A stretch of 64,000 bases of DNA. It comes from Salibacter halophilus (GTDB taxonomy: Bacteria; Bacteroidota; Bacteroidia; Flavobacteriales_G; Salibacteraceae). The position numbers and the translations under genes are program-made. The notes below the pieces were generated by a model. The model saw only the letters and a list, made by a program, of their open reading frames with translations. It did not search any database and was not told the origin of the DNA. Location: NCBI RefSeq assembly GCF_008806325.1, contig NZ_WACR01000003.1, forward strand, positions 124,001 through 188,000. The letters run 5' to 3'. Within the stretch, counting starts at the first letter, position 1; every line of letters starts with the position of its first letter. Positions 54,086 to 62,338 of this stretch are shown here, piece after piece.

Positions 54086-54890
54086 CTTTCAAGTCAATAA
54101 TTTTGTCTTCATCACTAATGCGTGTCATATCGTTCTTTTGCAAAATCTCACGCGCTAGATTCAAATAGTTGACAGCTCCTTTGCTGCTGGCATCGTGCAT
54201 GATGATGCTCTCTCCGTGACTCGGAGCTTCTCCTAACTTGGTGTTGCGGTGAATGATTGTTTCAAAAACCATATCCTGGAAGTGCATTTTTACTTCTTCC
54301 ACAACTTGATTGGCTAACCTCAAACGCTGATCGTACATGGTGAGCAGCATTCCTTCAATTTCCAGATCAGAGTTGAGTCTCGACTGAACTATTTTAATCG
54401 TATTGAGAAGCTTACCAAGTCCTTCCAGCGCAAAGTATTCACACTGAACAGGAATAATAACTGAATCAGCTGCTGTCAAAGCATTAACAGTGATCAAGCC
54501 CAAACTGGGTGAACAATCAATAACGATGAAGTCGTAGTCATCTTTGATTTTATTCAGAGCCAAGCGCATCATCTTTTCGCGGTTTGGCAAATTGATCATT
54601 TCAATTTCAGCACCTACGAGATCGATGTGTGCAGGAAGGATATCCAGATTAGGGTTTTCAGTATTGAGAAGGATATCACTCGGTTCAACTTCATTTATGA
54701 TTGTTTCATAAATGCTTGTTTTGATGTTTTTAGGTTCAAAACCAACACCTGATGTAGCGTTTGCCTGGGGATCGGCATCAACTAAAAGCGTTTTGTATTC
54801 GAGTACACCTAAGCTCGAAGCCAGGTTTATTGCTGATGTCGTTTTACCAACACCTCCTTTTTGATTGGCTATAGCAATGATTTTTCCCAT
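54075..54890 (-). CDS. parA: Chromosome partition ATPase ParA
   Basis: The ATG at 54890 (MGKIIAIANQKGGVGKTTSA) is chosen; a longer frame to 54956 would run through operator palindromes. Walker A deviant motif KGGVGKTT (about 11-18), DADPQANAT, and D-x-S-P-S-L-G (VIDCSPSLGL). Drives segregation of origin regions with ParB. Starts the parA-parB-DUF5683-dapB-lepB cluster. Confidence 0.95.
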   Translation of the reverse strand: MGKIIAIANQKGGVGKTTSAINLASSLGVLEYKTLLVDADPQANATSGVGFEPKNIKTSIYETIINEVEPSDILLNTENPNLDILPAHIDLVGAEIEMINLPNREKMMRLALNKIKDDYDFIVIDCSPSLGLITVNALTAADSVIIPVQCEYFALEGLGKLLNTIKIVQSRLNSDLEIEGMLLTMYDQRLRLANQVVEEVKMHFQDMVFETIIHRNTKLGEAPSHGESIIMHDASSKGAVNYLNLAREILQKNDMTRISDEDKIIDLKDGE

Positions 54891-54914
54891 GCGTTTTCTT
54901 CCTTTATTTACAGT

Positions 54915-54963
54915 TTGAGCGCGCTCAATTGAGCAGTCTGCAAAGATACACCTCAAATTTGAG
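54915..54963. promoter_or_regulatory. Three palindromes in the parA upstream region
   Basis: TTGAGCGCGCTCAA (54915-54928) overlaps GCTCAATTGAGC (54923-54934), and CTCAAATTTGAG (54952-54963) follows 18 bp away. All are built from TTGAG/CTCAA half-sites. They lie 25-73 bp before the parA start, a fitting place for an operator, for example for autoregulation. The binding protein is unknown. Confidence 0.5.
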
Positions 54964-55104
54964 CGGATAAAATGAACGCGCGCCTCATTCGCAAAATTGT
55001 CTTAATCTGCTTTCTTTGCAAAGAAATATAAAAGTACCTTTTTCTAATGAGAGAAAAGGTCTCGTGTGAAATCCTATTTTTAAACAAAAATATGTTCATT
55101 GAAG

Positions 55105-55626
55105 ATGATCACAATCATTTGCGGCACCAATCGCCCTCAAAATAATACAAGTATCATTGTTAAGGCTTATGCCGATATGTTGAAAAGTAAAGGAAATGCC
55201 ATTCAAATATTATCGATGGAAGATCTACCAACCGATTTTATTTTCAAAAATGAAGTGTTGGGTGGTGCAAGTGATAAAATGAAGAATATTGCTGAGCAGT
55301 ACATTGAAAAACCTGAAAAACTCGTTATTATCTCTCCGGAATACAACGGTGGCTTTCCCGGTGTGCTAAAATCCTTCATAGACTCTGTAGTTCCTCAGCT
55401 TTTCGAAAATAAAAAGATAGCACTCGTTGGTGTTGCATCGGGTAGGGCAGGTAACCTGCGCGGAATGGATCAACTCACAAATATCTTTCATTATTTAAAA
55501 GCGCATGTATTACCGCTCAAAGTACCGGTTAGCAGTATCAACAAATTGATCGAAGAACGCGAACTTACTGATGAGTCAACTAAAGAAGTTTTGACCAAGC
55601 AAATCGATCAGTTTTTAACCTTTTAA
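55105..55626 (+). CDS. NADPH-dependent FMN reductase
   Basis: 173 residues from the ATG at 55105; a TTG two codons upstream is less likely. Flavodoxin-like fold with the flavin loop CGTNRPQNNTS (about 6-16), SPEYNGGFPGVLKSFID (about 74-90) and GVASGRAGNLRG. Reduces free FMN or quinone/azo compounds with NAD(P)H in the cytoplasm. Its 3' end overlaps the convergent XRE gene by 12 bp. Confidence 0.87.
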   Translation: MITIICGTNRPQNNTSIIVKAYADMLKSKGNAIQILSMEDLPTDFIFKNEVLGGASDKMKNIAEQYIEKPEKLVIISPEYNGGFPGVLKSFIDSVVPQLFENKKIALVGVASGRAGNLRGMDQLTNIFHYLKAHVLPLKVPVSSINKLIEERELTDESTKEVLTKQIDQFLTF

Positions 55627-56094
55627 AGACGATGGCGTAAACTCCTCAAAAGTGTTATCACTGTAAAATACAACTACTTTCTCAATAGTCCGAACCGATT
55701 CCTGTTCGGGCTTTTTTGTTTGGTTATCAGTGTTTTGAGACTTTTCTGCATGCTCATGTGTAGTTTCGCTTTGACGTGTTACATCTGTATCTTTTTGCGA
55801 CTCCCCGCTCGTTACATCAGTATCACCTGCAGGTGTTACAATTGTATTCTCTTCTTCTTTTACACGCTTTTCTGATTCTGAAAGATCACCTTTTCCTGAT
55901 ATAAGCCAGTCGTAACTCACATCGGGGAATGCCTGTACGATTTTCATGACGAAGTCGAGGCTCGGTTTGTTTCTACCGCTTAATACATGGGAGATTCCAG
56001 ACCTTTGGACATCTAATATCTCTGCGAGTTGTGTAGCTGTGAGTTTCTTGAAGTGGAGGAGTATTCTTATCCTATCGTTGATTGTTGTCGTCAT
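55615..56094 (-). CDS. XRE-family regulator with operator-rich linker
   Basis: 159 residues from ATG 56094; an upstream ATG at 56124 is unlikely since the gap to it holds an operator dyad. HTH_3 domain at about 1-65 (LTATQLAEILDVQRSGISHV), an acidic, disordered linker (70-130) with DTDVT repeats, and a short C-terminal strand (VEKVVVFYSDNTFEEF-like). The DTDVT repeats are coded by copies of a GTTACAnnTGTATC dyad that also occurs at the start codon and twice upstream. Likely an autoregulated DNA-binding protein. Confidence 0.82.
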   Translation of the reverse strand: MTTTINDRIRILLHFKKLTATQLAEILDVQRSGISHVLSGRNKPSLDFVMKIVQAFPDVSYDWLISGKGDLSESEKRVKEEENTIVTPAGDTDVTSGESQKDTDVTRQSETTHEHAEKSQNTDNQTKKPEQESVRTIEKVVVFYSDNTFEEFTPSSLKG

Positions 56095-56289
56095 GTTACA
56101 AATATAACAATCGTAAGTAAACAAGCAGGAACATTTATGTTACAGATGTATCGTATTTAGTTTAGTGGAAAACGTCTTTTTGCCAAAAACAGCTTCCTCT
56201 ACAGTTATAAATCACTTTAGGTAAAATAAATTAATGCTCTGGAATATAGTTTGTTAAAGATATAAATTGACACGTGTTACAACTGTATC
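55778..56289. repeat. GTTACAnnTGTAWC dyad sites around the XRE gene
   Basis: Exact GTTACAnnTGTATC copies lie at 55778-55791, 56139-56152 and 56276-56289. One-mismatch forms lie at 55811-55824 and 55835-55848, and GTTACAAATATAAC (one mismatch to the full palindrome) at 56095-56108, directly before the XRE start. Three are inside the coding sequence and three upstream. The core TACAnnTGTA is dyad-symmetric, as expected of an operator for a dimeric HTH protein. Confidence 0.65.
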
Positions 56290-56391
56290 ACCCTAAAGAT
56301 TTATTCGTAAATGGAGTTTTTTAATGGATTGAGAACAAAGAATGGTATGGGATTTGGATATTGTATATTTGTTCGCATAACCTAATACATA

Positions 56392-57789
56392 ATGAATAGG
56401 AAATATCTCTTTTTGGCTCTGACCGTGATAAGTCTTTTGACCTGGCAGTGTACGGGGTCAAAATCATTGTCGCGCAAGGCTGATAAGTTACAGGAAGCCG
56501 GCTTAAATGAAGAAGCGGCAGACTTCTATTACAAATCCCTGCAACGAAATCCACGAAATGTAGATGCAAAAATAGGACTCAAACAAACAGGAAAAGAAAT
56601 ACTTGAGTCTCTACTCAATGAGTTCTACAAATCCTATTCTGCTGAGGATCACCGCATGGCTGTCTATAAATACCGCGAAGCAAAAGACTTTCAGGACATG
56701 TGCTCGCCATTTGTAGATCTTCAAATTCCTCCGTACTACAACGATTACTACGAAGAGTCTGAAACGACTTACAAAAATGATCTTTACGAAAAAGCGAACG
56801 AACTTATTTACGAGGAAAAGTACCAGGAGGCAGACAAAAAGTTGAAGGAAATCATCGACCTCGATCCAACTTACAAAGATGCTAAGGAACTCGCGTCAAT
56901 GACTACAGCCGAGCCGATGTACCAAAAGGGAGTAAAACTCTTTGAAGCCGGTAAATACCGCGAATCATATGCGATGATGAAACGCGTGATCGATCAAAAA
57001 GGATCTTACAAGGATGCAATCGATTACCGTGACAATGCGCTTGAAGAAGCAACGATCACAATTGCTGTGAGTCCGTTTGATGTTTCGAATAGTAGTCAGA
57101 GCCAAATTGCAGAAAAGATCAACGGTAGCATCACGCAATCGCTTGTAAACTCTGAAAATCCGTTTATTAAAGTTGTTGATCGAAGCAATACAGAAAAGCT
57201 CCTCGAAGAACAGCGCCTGAATATGGAGCTGGGTACTGAATCCCGTGTTCAGGCCGGTGAAATGCTGGGTGCTAACATGATTATCACAGGTAAAATGATG
57301 GATTATCAAGTGAGCAGTGTTCCGGTTCAAACATCAAGGCAGCCGGCATTTGAGCAAATTAAAGTACAAAAAGTCAACCCGCGGACTAAAGAGAAATACG
57401 TTGCAACTGAATACCGTAAGACTTATTACAACGAATATTCCGGTAGTCGAAAAGTCACGGCTGCTCTCCAGTACCAGGTTATCAATGCCGAGACCGGTGT
57501 GGTTGTTTCCGGAGGTGTGATCAACGAAACCGAAATGGACAATGTCAATTACGCTACTCGAAAAGGTGGCTTTAAAAACCTTTATCCGGGCGAGTTTAGC
57601 AGCTCGCTTGGCGGATTGATGAAAGAGGGCAAGGTGATCACATCTTACCAGGCAAAAAGCCAGCTACAAAGTAAGTTTACGTCTTCAAAACGCGAGTTGA
57701 GATCAGAAAATCAAATACGTGCAGATCTTGCACAAAAAATCGCTCAAAATATTGTGAGCAAAGTTCACGAATACAATCCTGAATTATGA
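56392..57789 (+). CDS. CsgG/LpoB-like lipoprotein with TPR N-terminus
   Basis: 465 residues. Lipobox LTWQC (cysteine about residue 20), TPR-like helices (about 27-215), then a CsgG/LpoB-type domain (about 220-440; VVDRSNTEKLLEEQRLN, GANMIITGKM) as in curli-export pore proteins and penicillin-binding-protein activators. The signal peptide codons (LALTV) contain a GGTCAGADCC copy at 56415. Overlaps the LPP20 gene by 4 bp. The curli partners CsgA/E/F are not in the window, so a pore function is uncertain. Confidence 0.78.
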   Translation: MNRKYLFLALTVISLLTWQCTGSKSLSRKADKLQEAGLNEEAADFYYKSLQRNPRNVDAKIGLKQTGKEILESLLNEFYKSYSAEDHRMAVYKYREAKDFQDMCSPFVDLQIPPYYNDYYEESETTYKNDLYEKANELIYEEKYQEADKKLKEIIDLDPTYKDAKELASMTTAEPMYQKGVKLFEAGKYRESYAMMKRVIDQKGSYKDAIDYRDNALEEATITIAVSPFDVSNSSQSQIAEKINGSITQSLVNSENPFIKVVDRSNTEKLLEEQRLNMELGTESRVQAGEMLGANMIITGKMMDYQVSSVPVQTSRQPAFEQIKVQKVNPRTKEKYVATEYRKTYYNEYSGSRKVTAALQYQVINAETGVVVSGGVINETEMDNVNYATRKGGFKNLYPGEFSSSLGGLMKEGKVITSYQAKSQLQSKFTSSKRELRSENQIRADLAQKIAQNIVSKVHEYNPEL

Positions 57790-59192
57790 GATATAACTCA
57801 GTACTGCTTTTATTCTTACTATCATTATTGAGCTTTGGCGGATGCTCATCAACAGAAAAAGCCGCAAAAAAGGAGGAACCACAAAATCCACCACCAAACT
57901 GGGTGACGAACAGACCAACGAGTAGTGCTCACTACATCGGGATTGGGATCAGTGATAAAAAAGCGCATCCGCTCGATTATGCGAGAGATGCTAAACGAAA
58001 TGCATTGAACGAATTAGCTTCTGAAATCGAGGTGAATATCACTTCAAAATCGATGTTGTACTCGACAGAAAATAGCAGAGGAGAATTCAAAGATGAGTAC
58101 AAATCTTTCATAAAAGTTTCAACTGATCGCACGATTGAGGACTACGAACAGGTTGATTCATACGAAACTGAGGATAAATATTACGTTTATTACAGGCTCT
58201 CTAAAGCAAAATACCAGTCTAACCGAAAAGCGGCTATCGAAAAGGCGATTGATGCTTCAAAAGGTTTTTACAGTACCGCTTTACAGGAACGAAAAGAAAA
58301 CAACTATTCGGCTTCGCTGGAAAATGCGCTAAGGGCTGTAAACTCGATTGAGCCGTTCATAGGTGAGGATTTGATCACGACTTACGATGGGGAACAGGTC
58401 TATTGGGGAAATCACCTCAAAACTTTCATGAGTAATACACTCAGAGAGATCAAAATAAAGGCGAACATCGAAACTACGAGCGCTAGGTGGAGCATTCCAC
58501 TCAGCGAAGATGACGTATCGTTTACGGTTCTGACCGAAAACGGTGAAAAACTCCAAAACATTCCTATTGAAATCGAGTACTCTGAAGGTTTTATTCGCCC
58601 AAAGCTCACGCCAACAAACAGCAACGGAGTGGCAAAAGCAAATTTGGTACGAATCGTTGATCAGGAGCCAAATCAATGGCTCAGCGCAAAACTCGCAATT
58701 GGTCAGATCCATCAAAATGCAATCGGTCAAAAGCCTGATGTTGTGTTTGAGCAGCTTATCAAGTCATTGAATATCCCATCAGTAAGGAAAAAGATAGAAG
58801 TTAGTAGTCCGCAGGTTTACCTGGATGTCAATATCCAAAACGACCAACAACGAGAGTTTGATGAAATGATTAAAAAAGCAATTCGTAACAGGTTGTCATA
58901 TCGCGAGATGCAGGAAGCTTCATCCAAACAAAATGCAGATTACATCATCCGCGTAACGGCTGATTACCGCATGCTCGAGAAAAAGATGGACATGTACAGA
59001 GCGCAAATATCTGGCAACTTTGAAGTTGAAAGAATCGGTGATAACTCAATCGTTTTTTCTGAAAACATATCGGGGCTTTTAGGCGTACAATTGTCAGAAA
59101 AGAACGCAGTTTTCAACGGTTTCGAAAAGCTGAGTTCTGAAATTGAAGAAAAAGTATTTCCAAAATTTTATCGTCAAATCTCTAAAGATTAG
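57786..59192 (+). CDS. LPP20-family lipoprotein
   Basis: 468 residues. Lipobox LLSFGGC (cysteine about residue 20). The LPP20 domain comes first (about 35-150; NPPPNWVTNRPTSSAHYIGI, then AKRNALNELASEIEV), followed by a helical stretch, a carboxypeptidase-regulatory/Ig-like unit (about 230-310) and a C-terminal alpha/beta part (330-460). Often found next to CsgG-like genes in Bacteroidota. ATGA overlap upstream and 6 bp to the DUF547 gene. Two GGTCAGADCC copies (58527, 58701). Confidence 0.82.
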   Translation: MRYNSVLLLFLLSLLSFGGCSSTEKAAKKEEPQNPPPNWVTNRPTSSAHYIGIGISDKKAHPLDYARDAKRNALNELASEIEVNITSKSMLYSTENSRGEFKDEYKSFIKVSTDRTIEDYEQVDSYETEDKYYVYYRLSKAKYQSNRKAAIEKAIDASKGFYSTALQERKENNYSASLENALRAVNSIEPFIGEDLITTYDGEQVYWGNHLKTFMSNTLREIKIKANIETTSARWSIPLSEDDVSFTVLTENGEKLQNIPIEIEYSEGFIRPKLTPTNSNGVAKANLVRIVDQEPNQWLSAKLAIGQIHQNAIGQKPDVVFEQLIKSLNIPSVRKKIEVSSPQVYLDVNIQNDQQREFDEMIKKAIRNRLSYREMQEASSKQNADYIIRVTADYRMLEKKMDMYRAQISGNFEVERIGDNSIVFSENISGLLGVQLSEKNAVFNGFEKLSSEIEEKVFPKFYRQISKD

Positions 59193-59198
59193 CAACAA

Positions 59199-59954
59199 AT
59201 GAAAGCAATTAAATTATTTGCTATTGTTTTAATTTTAAGTCCTTTAAATGTATTTAGCGAAACTAACGCTTTAACACTTTCACAAGACTTATTTTTAGCT
59301 TATTTCAACGGTGATGAGTACGCAGATTTTAAATCTCAAATAGAATCATACGATTACGAGAAACTCAAAAAAGAACTGGACACTCCTCAAAAGAAAAAAG
59401 CTTTTTGGATCAATATTTACAATTCTTACACGCAAATAGGATTGAACAAATACGAATCGCTTTATCTGGAGAAAAAGAACAAGTTTTTCCGTAAAGACTT
59501 CATTACAGTTGCCGGTAAAGAGTTTGATCTCGATGATATTGAGCACGGTATTCTACGTGACTCAAGAGCCAAGTGGGCGATGGGTTACATCAAAAATCCG
59601 TTTGCCAGAAAGACGATTAAAGAATTGCGTGTCGATTCGGTTGATAAGCGCATTCATTTCGCTCTCAATTGTGGAGCGGCCTCTTGTCCGCCTGTGACTT
59701 ACTTTGAAGCTGATAAACTCGATAGTGAACTCGATGAAGCGATGAACGATTTCCTCACAAAAACGAGTGAGTATGATAAGAAAGAAGATGTTCTCAAGGT
59801 AAACCGAATTTTCAAATGGTACCGCGGAGACTTTGGATCAAAAGATGGAATCATCAAACTACACAAAAAGCTCGATCTCATTCCGTCAAATGCCTCACCT
59901 AAAGTCGAGTTCAAAGAATACAACTGGAATTTGCAAAAACAAGCTAACCGATGA
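59199..59954 (+). CDS. DUF547 exported protein
   Basis: 251 residues with a signal peptide (to about 20). DUF547 landmarks: WINIYNSYTQIGL (about 69-81), DIEHGILR (about 112), and FALNCGAASCPPV (about 157-169) with the conserved cysteines. Related to a cysteine peptidase-like fold in plants and bacteria; activity unproven. It is cotranscribed with the LPP20 and CoA-binding genes (ATGA overlap). Confidence 0.83.
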   Translation: MKAIKLFAIVLILSPLNVFSETNALTLSQDLFLAYFNGDEYADFKSQIESYDYEKLKKELDTPQKKKAFWINIYNSYTQIGLNKYESLYLEKKNKFFRKDFITVAGKEFDLDDIEHGILRDSRAKWAMGYIKNPFARKTIKELRVDSVDKRIHFALNCGAASCPPVTYFEADKLDSELDEAMNDFLTKTSEYDKKEDVLKVNRIFKWYRGDFGSKDGIIKLHKKLDLIPSNASPKVEFKEYNWNLQKQANR

Positions 59955-60316
59955 GTAAAAAAACCGCTGTAATTGGTGCATCTCCTAATGATGCGCGATA
60001 TTCTTTTCGAGCAACTCAAATGCTTACAGACTACGATTTCGAAGTAGTTCCGCTCGGAATCAGAAAGGGCACAATTGGTGAGCACCATATCATTGTCGAC
60101 TGGCCAAAAGAAATAGATGATCTCGATACTGTTACGCTTTACATCGGCCCGCAACGACAGCCACAATACTACGATTACATCATTGACCTCAAACCAAAAA
60201 GAGTGATTTTCAACCCCGGGACAGAGAATTCTGAGTTTGAATCGAAATTGAAAGATGCCGGAATCGAAACTGTAAAAGCCTGTACGCTCGTAATGCTTTC
60301 TACAAATCAGTATTGA
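59951..60316 (+). CDS. CoA-binding domain protein
   Basis: 121 residues, one Rossmann domain of the CoA_binding_2 type: TAVIGASPNDARYSFRAT at the N-terminus and VIFNPGTEN (about 90-98). Such single-domain proteins bind CoA or nucleotide; function unknown. Last gene of the four-gene run; its end touches the convergent aminotransferase gene. Confidence 0.82.
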   Translation: MSKKTAVIGASPNDARYSFRATQMLTDYDFEVVPLGIRKGTIGEHHIIVDWPKEIDDLDTVTLYIGPQRQPQYYDYIIDLKPKRVIFNPGTENSEFESKLKDAGIETVKACTLVMLSTNQY

Positions 60317-61498
60317 TCAGATCCTGTCCAAAGCTTCCTGAATAACAGAAGCAGCCCTGTCAAGTTGTTTGTAGCTAATTGTTAGAGGTGGAGAGAGCCT
60401 GAAAGCATAGCTGGTCGATAAAAACCAGAAAGTGAGCAATCCATTTTCAAGGCAATGGTCAAACACACTCTTAACTTCGTCAAAATCTGCTAGATCGACA
60501 GCAAACATCAAACCTTTACGTCTGATTTCCTTCACCTTATCGTTCTTCAGTTTGTTTTCCAGGTATGCTCCTTTTTTCTCGACTTCTTCGAGATCGATCT
60601 CATCTCTGAAAACTTCCAAATTCGCCAATCCGGCAGCACAGCAAACCGGATGACCTCCAAAAGTTGTAATGTGTCCAAGGATCGGATTATCAGATAGTTC
60701 CTTCATTAATTCGCGATTGGCGATCATTCCGCCCATCGGCATTCCACCGGCCATCGCTTTCCCGATTGTCAAAACATCGGGAACAACACCAAAATGCTCA
60801 AAACCAAACATTTTACCGGTTCTACCAAAACCCGTTTGAATTTCATCAAAGATCAACAACGCGCCAACTTCAGAGCAACGATTGCGAAGTTTCACAAGAA
60901 AATCGACATCCGGAATTCGAACTCCGGCATCGCCCTGAATCACTTCAATGATTACCCCAGCAGTCTTTTCCGTTATTTCGGTCAGATCCGAAATAGCATT
61001 GTGTCGCAAAAAACGCACATCGGGAAGTAGCGGGCGAAAAGGTAGCTTCTTTGTCTCATTTCCCGATACACTCAGCGAGCCGTGTGTACTGCCGTGATAA
61101 CTACCACGAAAACTGATGAGCTCTGACCGACCAGTAGCGCGTTTAGCTAATTTGAGTGCTGCCTCATTGGCTTCAGTGCCTGAGTTGACAAAGTAGACAT
61201 TATCTAAAGTAGGAGGAAGGAGATCGAGTAATGACTCGGCAAACTTGCTCTGCGGTGACTGGATGTATTCGCCATAAACCATCACATGCATGTAGTCGCT
61301 TGCCTGCCTGGAAATAGCTTCTGTAATCTTAGGATGAGAGTGTCCTATGTTGTTGACAGCAACACCGGCAATTAGGTCGAGATATTCCTTTCCATCAGTG
61401 GTGTAAACAACACAACCTTCAGCACGCTCAATTTCCAGTCCGATTGGATACGGAGTCGTTTGCGCTACATGCTTGTCAAAAGATTGCCGATCATTCAT
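60317..61498 (-). CDS. Class III PLP-dependent aminotransferase
   Basis: 393 residues, standard for acetylornithine/ornithine/4-aminobutyrate type enzymes. SGTEANEAALKLAKRATG (about 106-123) binds the PLP phosphate, FDEIQTGFGRTG (about 217-228) has the aspartate contacting the ring nitrogen, and K247 (TIGKAMAGG) forms the Schiff base. No arginine-cluster genes are near, so the substrate is uncertain. A GGTCAGADCC copy is at 60980. Confidence 0.9.
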   Translation of the reverse strand: MNDRQSFDKHVAQTTPYPIGLEIERAEGCVVYTTDGKEYLDLIAGVAVNNIGHSHPKITEAISRQASDYMHVMVYGEYIQSPQSKFAESLLDLLPPTLDNVYFVNSGTEANEAALKLAKRATGRSELISFRGSYHGSTHGSLSVSGNETKKLPFRPLLPDVRFLRHNAISDLTEITEKTAGVIIEVIQGDAGVRIPDVDFLVKLRNRCSEVGALLIFDEIQTGFGRTGKMFGFEHFGVVPDVLTIGKAMAGGMPMGGMIANRELMKELSDNPILGHITTFGGHPVCCAAGLANLEVFRDEIDLEEVEKKGAYLENKLKNDKVKEIRRKGLMFAVDLADFDEVKSVFDHCLENGLLTFWFLSTSYAFRLSPPLTISYKQLDRAASVIQEALDRI

Positions 61499-61533
61499 AA
61501 ACCGACATTATATAATGTGAAATCAATCACTGA

Positions 61534-62094
61534 TTATGCTTCAGCCAATTCAGGAGCACGCTTAGATGCGTAAGCTTTAGCACCAAACAATACAGCAGAG
61601 AAGAAAAGAGTTCCTGCAAATGTGTTTAGCAAGAATGGCAATCCAGCAGTATAACTCGTCAAGAGTCCTGCCATGTCATTTGTGTACATAGGGCTTCCCA
61701 ACCACGCTCCAAAGTTGGTGAGTGCAAAAAATACAAGTGAACCGATAACCGTAGAGCCAAGAACACCTGATATTTTGTTGTTTTTAGCAAGTGTGCTTCC
61801 CAAAAGAACCATCACGGCAAAACCACCATAGATGAAAGCCGCGCCTTCAGTGAAAAACACAAAAGAGTCGTAAAAACTCGAATAAAGGATGTTATTGACC
61901 AATAAATCACTCACGAAAAGAGCAGCCATGGGAATTAGTAGAGCCAGCCATTTGTCTTTGTTCAACACTGCACCACCAAAAATAGCCATAGCACCAATTG
62001 CTGTGAAGTTGGGAGGGTGCGGTATAAAACGCGTTAATGAAATGAGGACAATTGAAATAATAGCAAACTTGAGTTTCGTGTTATTTGTTTTCAT
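61534..62094 (-). CDS. DUF6580 membrane protein (putative transporter)
   Basis: 186 residues from the ATG at 62094 (MKTNNTKLKF). About five membrane helices: SIVLISLTRFIPHPPNF, AMAIFGGAVL, WLALLIPMAALFVSDLL and later VIGSLVFFALTNFGAWL. The PPNFTAIGAMAIFGG signature is that of DUF6580, related to ECF-type S components. Substrate unknown; no riboswitch seen in front of it. Confidence 0.82.
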   Translation of the reverse strand: MKTNNTKLKFAIISIVLISLTRFIPHPPNFTAIGAMAIFGGAVLNKDKWLALLIPMAALFVSDLLVNNILYSSFYDSFVFFTEGAAFIYGGFAVMVLLGSTLAKNNKISGVLGSTVIGSLVFFALTNFGAWLGSPMYTNDMAGLLTSYTAGLPFLLNTFAGTLFFSAVLFGAKAYASKRAPELAEA

Positions 62095-62338
62095 ATTGGT
62101 CTTCTTATTTGCCGACAAATTTAGAAATATTTTATCCTTTTCTTGTAGGCTGTCAAAAAGGAATTCAGTACTTTTGATTTGAAGCCTTTGACAGAGATGT
62201 GTTCAAGGGCTTTTCTACTTTATTTAGCCTACGGTAATCAAATCATTACACCTTACACTTGAAAATATTTATTGTTTCAATAAAAATTGATAATTTTCAT
62301 AATTATAAAAATTACTTAGGTAAAGACTGAAAGTGAAA

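Noticed and set aside
53186-54963. parS sites near parAB
   Set aside because: No TGTTNCACGTGAAACA-like palindrome was seen. CACGTG occurs at 16991, 17895 and 50248 and elsewhere but without the flanking symmetry.
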